A stretch of 24,220 nucleotides of DNA from a virus, in the IMG/VR virus record IMGVR_UViG_3300035183_000076, positions 1 through 24,220 of that record; one strand, written 5' to 3'. Below the pieces are notes generated by a model. The model made no database searches, was not told the origin of the DNA, and saw nothing but the letters and a program-made list of their open reading frames with translations. Positions 1-7,771 of this stretch are shown here, one piece after another; positions within the stretch are counted from its first letter, which is position 1; the number at the start of each line of letters is the position of its first letter. The position numbers and the translations under genes are program-made.

Positions 1-14
1 AAAAAGAGTGATGT

Positions 15-212
15 ATGGCTCTTACAGTAAATGACCTGGCCGAACGGCTACGGGTAATGGACGAAATTACCGTTATGGAGCTTCTGGATATTTCTTCAGA
101 AGAACTGGTAGATCGCTTCGGTGATTTTATCGAAGCGAAGTATGATGTATTGATTGGGATGTTCGACGATGTCGATGAAGAGGAAGACGGAGAAGGATCT
201 CTTGAGTTCTAA
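15..212 (+). CDS. Small acidic hypothetical phage protein
   Basis: A 65-residue protein with an acidic tail (DDVDEEEDGEG). The N-terminal half, with a LAERLRVMDEITVMELLDI stretch, looks like a compact helical domain of the kind found in small early or middle proteins of short-tailed phages, but I cannot assign a function. Only a weak purine-rich stretch (GAGTG) precedes the ATG. It is the first of four plus-strand genes that overlap one after another and end with nrdJ, so it is probably co-transcribed with DNA-precursor metabolism. Its 3' end holds the ribosome-binding site of the next gene. Confidence 0.7.
   Translation: MALTVNDLAERLRVMDEITVMELLDISSEELVDRFGDFIEAKYDVLIGMFDDVDEEEDGEGSLEF
189..197 (+). 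promoter_or_regulatory. Ribosome-binding site supporting a TTG start at 202
   Basis: GGAGAAGGA lies 4 bases upstream of TTG 202-204 and within the end of the preceding gene. The in-frame ATGs at 154, 169 and 175 have no comparable purine-rich sequence, so this site favours the TTG start. Confidence 0.45.
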
Positions 213-339
213 AGACAGGCGTGATCCCAAACATGAATTCAAAAAGGGGCATCGTACCAAAAAACATTTTCTTAATTCAGTGAGAGATAAGGAGGCAATT
301 GATGAAATCAGAACCGAAGCACTACAAGATCCCCGCTGA
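202..339 (+). CDS. Small basic hypothetical protein
   Basis: About 45 residues from the TTG at 202. ATGs at 154, 169 or 175 would give up to 61 residues but overlap the upstream gene more deeply and lack a ribosome-binding site. The protein is strongly basic in the middle (DRRDPKHEFKKGHRTKKHF) and ends with an acidic helix (RDKEAIDEIRTEAL). The basic stretch could bind nucleic acid, but this is only a composition argument. It overlaps the genes on both sides (11 bases upstream, 38 downstream), as is usual for tightly packed phage genes. Function unknown. Confidence 0.5.
   Translation: MSSKDRRDPKHEFKKGHRTKKHFLNSVRDKEAIDEIRTEALQDPR
289..295 (+). promoter_or_regulatory. Strong Shine-Dalgarno (AAGGAGG) for ATG 302
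   Basis: AAGGAGG lies 6 bases upstream of ATG 302. It decides between this ATG and the TTG three bases earlier, and it is the best ribosome-binding site in the plus-strand module. Confidence 0.7.
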
Positions 340-484
340 TACATTACGAGCCATTATCGGATACCTGTTGAATCGACCAATGTCGGAAGTTGAGGCAGGT
401 GTATACGCTCTACGTAATCTGGAGCCTCTTGTAGAAGAAGAGATGACCACAGGAAAAACCGATGACGAACAAGAGCAGGTTTAA
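302..484 (+). CDS. Small hypothetical protein preceding nrdJ
   Basis: A 60-residue acidic protein. The core, IPADTLRAIIGYLLNRPMSE followed by VEAGVYALRNLEPLVEEE, reads as two amphipathic helices, a pattern common in small phage proteins of unknown role. Translation should start at ATG 302 behind a strong AAGGAGG. The last 23 bases overlap the start of nrdJ, which suggests translational coupling. No catalytic motif is visible and I do not assign a function. Confidence 0.7.
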   Translation: MKSEPKHYKIPADTLRAIIGYLLNRPMSEVEAGVYALRNLEPLVEEEMTTGKTDDEQEQV

Positions 485-1287
485 GACACCACTTGCTGAG
501 GATGTATTTAGAAGGAAATATGCACAGGGGCCTAACGACACCTGGGATGCTCTTGCTGAGAGGGTTGTTGAAGATGTCTGTGGGACTAGGTGGGGAACTG
601 AACACAAGCTGATGTCAGATTCCGACAGGGAGGCTCTTGTTCAGGCCATCAAGGAATTCAAATTCATTCCCGGCGGAAGGTATCTTTACTATGCCGGGAG
701 ACCGCTGAAGTATTTTAACAACTGCTATCTTCTTCGTGTTGAGGAAGACACGAGGGAGGAATGGAGCAATGTAGTATGGCGGGCAATGTCATGTTTAATG
801 ACAGGTGGTGGGATTGGAATTGACTATAGTATCGTCAGGCCATCAGGAAAGCCATTACAGAGGACTGGAGGAATTGCATCTGGCCCAATTCCATTGATGT
901 ATTGTGTCAATGAGATTGGTAGGAATGTGATGCAAGGAGGTTCAAGAAGGTCAGCTATCTATGCTTCTCTTAACTGGAAGCATGAAGATATCGATGCCTT
1001 CCTTGAAGCGAAGAACTGGCATACTCAGGAACTTGGCTTGGTGTATTCAGGAAGAGATGGTACCAACAGTTATTACACAGTAGCTGATGCAAAGTTTGCT
1101 GATTTCAATTATCCTGCTCCGTTGGATATGACCAACATTTCAGTGAACTATGATGATGCTGCTCTTGTTGGTGGTCTGGAGAACAACAAGGTATTCCTGA
1201 AGAATTGTTATCAGGCATTGTCAACAGGGGAGCCAGGATTCAGCTTCAATTTTGGAGACAAGCAAAAAGAAACCCTTCGGAACGCGT
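462..1287 (+). CDS. nrdJ: Class II (B12-dependent) ribonucleotide reductase, exon 1
   Basis: This is the N-terminal coding exon of NrdJ; the full gene is join(462..1287, 2059..2930), 565 residues. The enzyme reduces ribonucleotides to deoxyribonucleotides using a thiyl radical generated from adenosylcobalamin, supplying precursors for phage DNA synthesis. Exon 1 holds the family's FIPGGRYLYYAGR segment, the first redox cysteine (Cys88 in FNNCYLL), the MTGGGIGIDYSIVRPSG region and the GEPGFSFNFG segment. It ends in Asn274-Ala275 plus the first base of the Cys276 codon, the start of the N-x-C-x-E active-site motif. ATG 462 has AGGA 7 bases upstream. Without splicing the frame runs into the intron and stops at 1311-1313, giving 283 residues with eight foreign C-terminal residues and no catalytic cysteine. 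Confidence 0.93.
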
Positions 1288-2058
1288 TAACTTTCAGTAG
1301 CGCCCTACACTAGTAATAGTGTTTGAATAACTAACCTAAAAACAGGGGAAGTCCAGACCGGATAATCCTGTGCCAATTCTGTATAGAAAGGTGCAACGAC
1401 TATGAGTATAAACGAAAAGCAACTTAGCAAACTACTGTACTACTTTACCTCTTTCGATGGTGGTATTTATGAAAGTGGTAAAGATTGTAAGTTTGTTATG
1501 AATATGCGGGCAGAGAATGCCGATTACATTTCGTGGGTAGAAAATACTCTCAATAATTTCGTAGAGACTTCTAAACATAATGTAATCCAACGAGGAAATC
1601 GCGCTCCTCTGGTGTGTTTAACGTCAAAGTCACATCCCAAGTTTACTGCTATTCGGCAAAGGCTTTATTTGCCAGATGGAAAGAAGGTGCTGGATCCACA
1701 TGAACTATCACTGATGGATTCAGAGGCGTTAGCCATTGTGTTCATGGCTGATGGAGGAACTACCTTAGACAAAGGAAAGTATCCAGAAATCAAGCTACAC
1801 ACAAAAGGCTATAGCTACTTTGACAACCTGGCTCTAAGTAAAGCCATCTATGAAAAGCTCAATATCAGGACTACTTTACAAAGACATTATCAATACTGGC
1901 ACTTAAGAGTAAAGACGGCTGATTTGGAGCTATTCATCAAGACAGTTAAACCACACATTTTACCTAGCTTTTCGTACAAACTCGAACGGTTAGCCCCAGT
2001 TTATGACTGGGTGATGATATAGTCTGATCTCCATAGGAATATGGAGTTAACAAAAATG
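1288..2058 (+). ncRNA. Group I self-splicing intron in nrdJ
   Basis: 771 bases. The borders come from the protein: joining 1287 to 2059 restores N-A-C-T-E-V in frame. The 5' exon ends in T and the intron ends in G, as group I splicing requires. P1 can form between exon GCGT (1284-1287) and GCGC (1300-1303), with a U-G wobble at the splice site. P2 is a hairpin, ACACTA with loop GTAA (1307-1322). The P4/P5 region near 1350-1375 follows the phage td-like layout. GGTGCAACGACTA (about 1390-1402) and GATATAGTC (about 2016-2024) match conserved R and S elements, with P7 as GACTA/TAGTC. P9 is a 7-bp stem with a GGAA loop (2029-2046). The peripheral loop encodes a homing endonuclease. P3, P6 and P8 were not fully resolved by eye. 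Confidence 0.9.
1402..2022 (+). CDS. LAGLIDADG homing endonuclease encoded in the nrdJ intron
   Basis: 206 residues, in a different frame from nrdJ. Two LAGLIDADG-type helices are visible: a degenerate LLYYFTSFDGG (about 11-21) and a clearer LAIVFMADGG (110-119), each contributing one acidic residue (Asp19, Asp117) to metal binding. The two-motif layout fits a monomeric enzyme like those in organelle and phage group I introns. It would cut intronless nrdJ alleles near the insertion site and drive intron homing. The ATG lies in the 5' strand of P7 and the TAG stop in the 3' strand of P7, so coding and ribozyme sequences overlap. A weak AAAGG sits 10 bases before the ATG. The frame is intact, so the enzyme is probably functional; maturase activity is possible but not shown. 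Confidence 0.87.
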   Translation: MSINEKQLSKLLYYFTSFDGGIYESGKDCKFVMNMRAENADYISWVENTLNNFVETSKHNVIQRGNRAPLVCLTSKSHPKFTAIRQRLYLPDGKKVLDPHELSLMDSEALAIVFMADGGTTLDKGKYPEIKLHTKGYSYFDNLALSKAIYEKLNIRTTLQRHYQYWHLRVKTADLELFIKTVKPHILPSFSYKLERLAPVYDWVMI

Positions 2059-2930
2059 GCACAGAAGTTACATCAGAAGATGATAGTGATGTCTGCAATC
2101 TTGGATCCATCAATATTGGTTCTATAGAAACACTGGAAGAGTTCAAGGATATAGTTATACTAGGAACAAAATTCCTTGTCTGTGGCACGCTTCGGGCACA
2201 CCTACCTTATGAAAAGGTGTACAAAGTTCGAGAGAAGAACCGTAGGCTTGGGCTTGGCCTTATGGGCATTCATGAATGGTTACTCAAAAGGAATCAAAGA
2301 TACGAAGTAACCAATGAACTGCACAAATGGCTTGCCGTATACCGAGACTATTCCCGTAAAGCAGCAGATGAGCATGCAGATCGCCTATTCGTAAGCAGGC
2401 CCGTTGCTTGTAGGGCAATTGCTCCCACAGGAACAATTGGTATCCTTGCTTCAACTACCACTGGAATAGAACCGCTGTATGCCGTAGCCTACAAACGTAG
2501 GTATTTGTCTGACGGTACTCGGTGGAAGTATCAGTTCGTTGTCGATGCAACGGCCGACCATTTGATAAAACACTACGGGATTGATCCAGACAAGATAGAA
2601 ACGGCCTCAGATTTGGCAGAAGACTATGAGCGAAGAATCAAATTTCAGGCAGACGTTCAAGATTACGTTGACATGTCAATATCCAGCACCATCAACCTTC
2701 CTTCTTGGAACACAAGAGAAGACACGGAAGATTACGTCAAAAGATTTGCTGGCACGCTTGCCAAGTATGCTACACGTCTACGAGGATTTACTTGTTACCC
2801 GGATGGAAGTAGAGGAGGTCAGCCAATTACCAAAGTAGATTACAACGAGGCGATAAAACACCACGGGGTGATCTTCGAAGAGAATGATATCTGTGATATA
2901 ACAGGTAAAGGAGGAGTTTGCGGGGTATAA
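2059..2930 (+). CDS. nrdJ: Class II ribonucleotide reductase, exon 2
   Basis: C-terminal exon, residues 276-565 of spliced NrdJ. It starts with the last two bases of the Cys276 codon, followed by T-E (Glu278, the general acid/base partner in N-x-C-x-E). The second redox cysteine is Cys288 in DVCNLGSIN, pairing with Cys88 of exon 1. A PTGTIG loop at about 398-403 corresponds to the substrate phosphate-binding region. The C-terminus carries Cys554 and Cys563 in CDITGKGGVC, the swinging-arm pair that re-reduces the active site. The length fits the short phage form and all key residues are present. The stop is followed at once by a strong terminator hairpin. Without splicing, translation could start only at an internal codon such as GTG 2217, giving an inactive fragment. 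Confidence 0.93.
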
Positions 2931-2954
2931 AAAAGGGGGCGAAAGCCCCCTTTT
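2931..2954. terminator. Bidirectional Rho-independent terminator between convergent modules
   Basis: AAAAGGGGGC, loop GAAA, then GCCCCCTTTT: a perfect 10-bp stem with a GNRA tetraloop. The plus strand continues TTTTCTTTATT, and the minus strand continues with a T-run (TTTTTTATA). It lies exactly between the nrdJ stop (2930) and the stop of the converging metalloprotein gene (2957), so it can end transcription from both sides. Confidence 0.9.
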
Positions 2955-2956
2955 CT

Positions 2957-3316
2957 TTATTGCTCTGTATTACCAGTTAATACGTTCTCCAATGTATTTA
3001 CTATTTCATGTTCCTTTTCCATGATTCCTTTTACATCCAAGGGCCTTTCTCTGGCATACTCCATTGCATCATATAAAAGAACATGAAGCATTTCGTGGCA
3101 AGCTACTGAATTGAGATTTTTATCAGTAATGGGAATTGTCCAGTATTGCCCCAAAGATACTGTGACAAGTTTACTGGATCTATCTCTTGGGAATGTACAT
3201 AAAGCCAAGGCATTTATTTTTTTGTCTGTTTTTATAATACTCCAGTCTTTTAGTCCAAATTTTTCCTGCCAATGGTAAACATATTGCATGAATTTGTTTT
3301 CATTTTTCTTGGACAT
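2957..3316 (-). CDS. Small HExxH putative metallopeptidase-like protein
   Basis: About 119 residues from ATG 3316. TTG starts at 3346 (behind GGAG, spacing 7) or 3364 would add 10-16 residues and overlap the endolysin gene. The key feature is ACHEMLH (His74, Glu75, His78 from the ATG), a zincin HExxH helix, with a likely third ligand in the downstream EKEHE segment (Glu102-Glu104). This spacing resembles small phage SprT/ImmA-like metalloproteins. No signal peptide or DNA-binding domain is seen. It is the last gene of the long minus-strand module, directly after the endolysin, so late expression is likely. The substrate is unknown. Confidence 0.72.
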   Translation of the reverse strand: MSKKNENKFMQYVYHWQEKFGLKDWSIIKTDKKINALALCTFPRDRSSKLVTVSLGQYWTIPITDKNLNSVACHEMLHVLLYDAMEYARERPLDVKGIMEKEHEIVNTLENVLTGNTEQ

Positions 3317-3326
3317 CTTCCATATT

Positions 3327-3794
3327 TTATGTTCTTTGTTTTTCAATTTCCATCTCCGAATCAATAAACCTGCGTAGATCGGTTACACGGTTCATCCACC
3401 CTTTCAGGAAAACTTTACTGGCAGGACGACGCTCGACTATGGCATTATAGGCTGCAATCCTAAGCTGTAAATACTTTACATAGTCATTGTCGCATTGGCT
3501 TAAAAAGGAGTTAGCACGACTAGTCCCCATATTGACTGATGTATCGAACATACAAGCTGCCAGAGGAAATCCAAGCTTTTCCCATTCAGGGTTCCAATAC
3601 TTGTCATAGTAAATATTAACTGCCTTGGCTAGCTTAAGATCTTTTACATCTTCTTTTGGAAGATTGTTTTCCTGATTGTACACATCCAAAGTTCTTTGGG
3701 TGATGCCATAATTGGTAGCACCACCGGGGTCTGCGGGATGGTTGACGTAACCTCCCTCATGATCTAGCACAAATTTAAGGATTCTTGAGAACAT
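3327..3794 (-). CDS. Endolysin, GH108-type N-acetylmuramidase
   Basis: 155 residues. The N-terminus has the GH108 signature DHEGGYVNHPADPGGATNYGIT, with Glu13 as the catalytic acid. The C-terminal half (KYWNPEWEKLGFPLAACMFDTSVNMG and after) matches the associated peptidoglycan-binding region. It should cleave the glycan chain of peptidoglycan at the end of infection. There is no signal or anchor sequence, so export would need a holin. The ATG follows the stop of the 1323-residue virion gene by 2 bases, with AGG 9 bases upstream. It stands about 11 kb from the only small membrane protein in the window that could be a holin. Confidence 0.9.
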   Translation of the reverse strand: MFSRILKFVLDHEGGYVNHPADPGGATNYGITQRTLDVYNQENNLPKEDVKDLKLAKAVNIYYDKYWNPEWEKLGFPLAACMFDTSVNMGTSRANSFLSQCDNDYVKYLQLRIAAYNAIVERRPASKVFLKGWMNRVTDLRRFIDSEMEIEKQRT

Positions 3795-3796
3795 CT

Positions 3797-6700
3797 TTAT
3801 TTACCTACATAATCAAGGAATTTACGAACTCCAATTGGTGTTTTGGCACCAAGTTGAAGGCGTTCCAGTTTGGTAGTCATACGATTAATGGCAGCTTCCC
3901 CAATCATCCTTTCAAGTTGTGGGAAATCACCATTAATTTCATAGTATTGTTCAATCAGTTCAGGAAGTTTGTCAGCAGAGCCTAACATGGCAGTGCGCTT
4001 GATTTTATCGGAAAGCTCTGTCACTCGCTTGCTTGTTTCTTTCTCTTGCGCTGAACTGTAGTAATCAAGCTCTCTTACGATACCTTCTGGCAGACTGTAA
4101 AGATTGAATTTGCGTAAGAGATTCTCTCCCTCCGTGCGTGGGTATACTCCCTGTAGAGGATCTCTTGATTTAGTACCCATTACACCGCCTTCTGGTAGTT
4201 TTGGAGAGAATACATCAGAGTTTGCCTCATATAGTCCTTGGAATGCTCTTGGCAGCATTGCTCGTTTGCCCAAAGCAACGCTAACCGGATCTTCAAGATC
4301 AGTTACCATTCCTGCGATGTCTTTTGAACGTTGCATGACATCTCCCATGAATGGTAGTAATCCCTCGAAGGTAGGATCAATTATAGCTCCAGTATCGAAT
4401 CTTCCTGATAGGTTGATACCGGTTGCTTTGGAGATAGCGCCGTGAGTTATCCATGACAAGTCAGGATTTTCAAATGCAAGCTTTGCCAATTCATTCCTGA
4501 TGGAGTAGTCTTTTACTTTTGCCCATAGATCTGTTGGCAGCATTTTCTTGATGAATTCCCATGCTGCATCCACGGTGGCAATTCCGTAAGCACCTCTTGC
4601 TCCAGCCAAGGTAAGGTTAAGCATCAATGCTGTTGTTAATGGGAGATAGTCACCTGTTTGTACACCATGCTTTCCAAGGGCATAAAGTTGGTTAAAGATG
4701 TTTACTTTATATGTTTGTAGCGTGGATAGTGCTGTTCCTAATGCCCCCATTCTGTTGAATAGCGGAGCACGCTCTGATCTCCTATAGTCAGCCATTGACA
4801 GCTTGGTAAGTTCTTCCGCTTTCTGGAACATTTCCATTTCCATGCCTTTGAACTTACCAGACTCATGCAGATGATGTACGAATGACATGAAGGTGTATGC
4901 ACGTGTGAGTTGCTCAACCGATGTCATGTTAAGTGCTGCCAGTTTTTCAGCCGCAGCAACCCCAGCAGGCAGAGAAAGCTCTGCAACATCTGACAATGGA
5001 GTGATGCTGATTACACCATTATCTACTGCATATTTACTTGCAAGATATCCTATTTCTGATGAGAATGTTCCTTTTCTATGATAGTTATCGAGGAACAATC
5101 CTATGGAATCCATCATTGATTTGGATAGAGTAGAAACAGGATTAAAATCATATCCCTCTTTTAATAGTTTTAGATGCCATGGCATCGTATTCATAGGCTG
5201 AGTTAGTGATACAGCAGTAAACCCTGGCTCGAAAAAGCCAAGAGTAAATAGATAGAAAAGACGGCGTGGAATGTCGATAATCTTTGATAGAGAAGATCTG
5301 CTTACACCAAGAGCTTTTGCGATCTCTCCTTCAATAGCGGAAAAGATCGGCTTTTCTCCAAATCCAAGCCGATTCTTCATGTATTCCTGTGCGATTTTGA
5401 TTGCATTCTGATGGAGTTTTTGAAGGTTTTCATCAGAGAAGACTTGCTTGGCTTTCTGCACAGCCGCCTGATCTTCTGCCCATTTAAATGCATTCTCTAT
5501 GTAACTTACCTGCTGTTTAAGGAATTCGATGGCATCATTCCTGCTCCAAGGACGATCTCCAATGAATCCTCGAATACCGGCTTTATGTTCAAAGTGCTTC
5601 GACTGAGCCAATTCATTGAAGCCAGTGGCAGCAACATAATCCTCGTAAATGGATTTAAGGGTTTCTACACGAGGATCGTTCCTGTCTAGTACTTGCAGAA
5701 GTTCATAGTAACCAGCTTCTGCTTTACTTGAGGTTAGTGGATTCTTTGATCTCGAATAAGTAAGTTTTGACTTTTTGAGATCAATGTCATCGAAGTTTTT
5801 CTTTATGTATTCGAAAGCCTTCTCTGCTCCCCACCGTGTTTGGGCAGCAATCCACCAGACAAGCTTTCCATCGTTTGTGTAAACAGGAATTCTCCAATCG
5901 CCATTCCACCGAGAAGCGAAGTATGCTTCAAGGCGTGTCAATGGCTTTTTGCCCATCGCTATCAGGGCATTGTTTTCTGCTTCGTATGCCCTGTCAAAAG
6001 CTTCCCGAAGCTTACTGTAGGCGGCTACTACTTTTGGATTAGCTCCTGCTTTCTGAAGTGCTTCTGGTCCATATTGTTTGCCTTCTTTGAATTCCTTCAG
6101 AATAACATCAACAAGAAGCTTTAAGTCCTTTTCAGATCTTCCAATTGCTTTAATACTTTCTACAACAGGGTCTGCATATTTTGTTATACTGTACTGAGCA
6201 CGTTTTTCAGCATTGTCAGCCCATTGAACTACGGCAGAAATGATTGGATTCTTCTTTATTTCTGCCATCATGGCTCCGCCGCCAATCAGGGCAACTTTAT
6301 CTGAAACTGGATTTGATTTCAAAGCCTCGTTGATTACAGTTTCAACAGGGACGTCTTTTGGAATAAGGGCATCATTTACACTGGAATAAGGAAGGATTTT
6401 CTTATATGATTCAAGCTGTGTAATATCCTTTTGTCCAGTAAAAACAAATAGATCTTTTGCTTTGCCAATAAGATCTGAAAGTTTCTTTAATCCTTCTTCG
6501 AAAACCTTGGGGTCGATAGCACCCATCTGCTTTTTGAAAGCAGCAATTTTATTTGGATCCCATTTTATTTTTGGAATTTCTGTTTCTGTTGTTGTTGGGT
6601 TTATTTCTCCAGATTTTCTGATACCACCGGGATATTTAAGAGATGGAATATCTCCTTCATAAACAGAGCCATAAAGTCTTCGTAGTCCGGGAGCAAACTG

Positions 6701-7768
6701 ATATGGATACATACCATATAGTTTCATGAATTCTGCGAATTCATCCTGTAATTTGGCAAGTGCTTCGGTATTTCCTTTTTCTTTATATTGTTCTGCTTTT
6801 GCTATATACTCATTGATCTTTTCAGAAACTTCTGGAGAATTCAGTACTTCTTGTCTTAATGGGAAATCTATGGTTGGAACTTCCGCTGCCATACCTTGCA
6901 CAACTTTTCCAGTATCTGGATCGAGGTAACGAACACCACCATCATCAACTGGATATTTATCTTTATCAAGAAGTTCCCATTGTAATTCCTCTGGTTTTTC
7001 TGTTACTCCACGAAGTTCTGGGAATTCAACACCAATGGCATTTCTTCCTCCATACTGCTGTCCATAGACTTTCTGTTTATCTATGGCAATTTCTTCTGGA
7101 GTAATTGTGTGCTCTGGTTCAATTTTATCAAGATTTTCAAGAATCTTGGCATTCTCGTCCAGTTTTGCTTTAGGTTCTAGATTCTCTTGTTTTGTTTTAA
7201 GTTGCTTTTCTAGTGCCCTTTTACCAGCACCAAGAGGCATGAAATTCAGAAGGGTTTCTGCTGCAATACCGGCAGCGAGTTCTCCTTCTGATCCACCGAT
7301 TGCGCTTCCGATTTCTCTTGCTTTTTCAATTGGGTACTGAAATACGTCGCTAAGAGCTTGTGTATATGCAGCACCACGTTCTGTCTTTGGTTCTACACCA
7401 AAGAACTTGTTCAAGCTCTCTTGAACGTACTTTTGTTGTTGTGCAGCAGCATCAATTCCTTGCCCGCTAATAGCAGCCCCAGCACCTACCAATCCACCAG
7501 CAACGTAGCCCGGCATTTGTCTCAAAAGAGTACTACCAGCTTCCAGCAATCCTTGCATTTCTTCGGGCTGCTGATGAAGTTGCTGCTTAAACTGATCCAT
7601 AGGAGAAAGCTGTGCTTGCTCCGGTTGCTGCTGTTGCTGTTGTGGTTGAGAAGGTTGCTGCTGTTTCAGTGAATTATGATATTGATTGGCCCACTTCCAT
7701 GCAGTGATTTCATCCGGGGCATCTACATCATAATCAACACCGTCAACTGTAACTACCCACTGATTCAT
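3797..7768 (-). CDS. Large virion protein, probable DNA-ejection/internal core protein
   Basis: 1323 residues, the largest gene here. It begins with a short domain (MNQWVVTVDGVDYDVDAPDE) often found at the front of large phage virion proteins, followed by a Gln/Pro-rich linker (about 34-55). Small-residue hydrophobic stretches follow (GYVAGGLVGAGAAISGQG; GIAAETLLNFMPLGAG; VALIGGGAMMAEI), which could insert into or cross a membrane. The rest is mostly helical with a mixed domain near SRWNGDWRIPVYTNDGKLVW. No lysozyme or transglycosylase motif was recognised. Size, position after the tail genes and two other helix-rich virion genes just upstream all fit the role of T7 gp16-like ejection proteins. 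That role is inferred from position and composition, not shown by homology. Confidence 0.75.
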   Translation of the reverse strand: MNQWVVTVDGVDYDVDAPDEITAWKWANQYHNSLKQQQPSQPQQQQQQPEQAQLSPMDQFKQQLHQQPEEMQGLLEAGSTLLRQMPGYVAGGLVGAGAAISGQGIDAAAQQQKYVQESLNKFFGVEPKTERGAAYTQALSDVFQYPIEKAREIGSAIGGSEGELAAGIAAETLLNFMPLGAGKRALEKQLKTKQENLEPKAKLDENAKILENLDKIEPEHTITPEEIAIDKQKVYGQQYGGRNAIGVEFPELRGVTEKPEELQWELLDKDKYPVDDGGVRYLDPDTGKVVQGMAAEVPTIDFPLRQEVLNSPEVSEKINEYIAKAEQYKEKGNTEALAKLQDEFAEFMKLYGMYPYQFAPGLRRLYGSVYEGDIPSLKYPGGIRKSGEINPTTTETEIPKIKWDPNKIAAFKKQMGAIDPKVFEEGLKKLSDLIGKAKDLFVFTGQKDITQLESYKKILPYSSVNDALIPKDVPVETVINEALKSNPVSDKVALIGGGAMMAEIKKNPIISAVVQWADNAEKRAQYSITKYADPVVESIKAIGRSEKDLKLLVDVILKEFKEGKQYGPEALQKAGANPKVVAAYSKLREAFDRAYEAENNALIAMGKKPLTRLEAYFASRWNGDWRIPVYTNDGKLVWWIAAQTRWGAEKAFEYIKKNFDDIDLKKSKLTYSRSKNPLTSSKAEAGYYELLQVLDRNDPRVETLKSIYEDYVAATGFNELAQSKHFEHKAGIRGFIGDRPWSRNDAIEFLKQQVSYIENAFKWAEDQAAVQKAKQVFSDENLQKLHQNAIKIAQEYMKNRLGFGEKPIFSAIEGEIAKALGVSRSSLSKIIDIPRRLFYLFTLGFFEPGFTAVSLTQPMNTMPWHLKLLKEGYDFNPVSTLSKSMMDSIGLFLDNYHRKGTFSSEIGYLASKYAVDNGVISITPLSDVAELSLPAGVAAAEKLAALNMTSVEQLTRAYTFMSFVHHLHESGKFKGMEMEMFQKAEELTKLSMADYRRSERAPLFNRMGALGTALSTLQTYKVNIFNQLYALGKHGVQTGDYLPLTTALMLNLTLAGARGAYGIATVDAAWEFIKKMLPTDLWAKVKDYSIRNELAKLAFENPDLSWITHGAISKATGINLSGRFDTGAIIDPTFEGLLPFMGDVMQRSKDIAGMVTDLEDPVSVALGKRAMLPRAFQGLYEANSDVFSPKLPEGGVMGTKSRDPLQGVYPRTEGENLLRKFNLYSLPEGIVRELDYYSSAQEKETSKRVTELSDKIKRTAMLGSADKLPELIEQYYEINGDFPQLERMIGEAAINRMTTKLERLQLGAKTPIGVRKFLDYVGK

Positions 7769-7771
7769 AAA

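Noticed and set aside
1288-2058. Intein in NrdJ
   Set aside because: In-frame stops occur just after exon 1 and the endonuclease is in another frame; no splicing-domain motifs are present.
462-2930. nrdJ as a frameshifted pseudogene or two separate genes
   Set aside because: The break is a 771-base insertion with group I core elements and exact in-frame joining at N-A-C-T-E; both exons keep all key residues.
7358-7672. Plus-strand leucine-rich frame
   Set aside because: The leucine runs are the complement of the Gln-rich linker in the 1323-residue protein, so it is a shadow.
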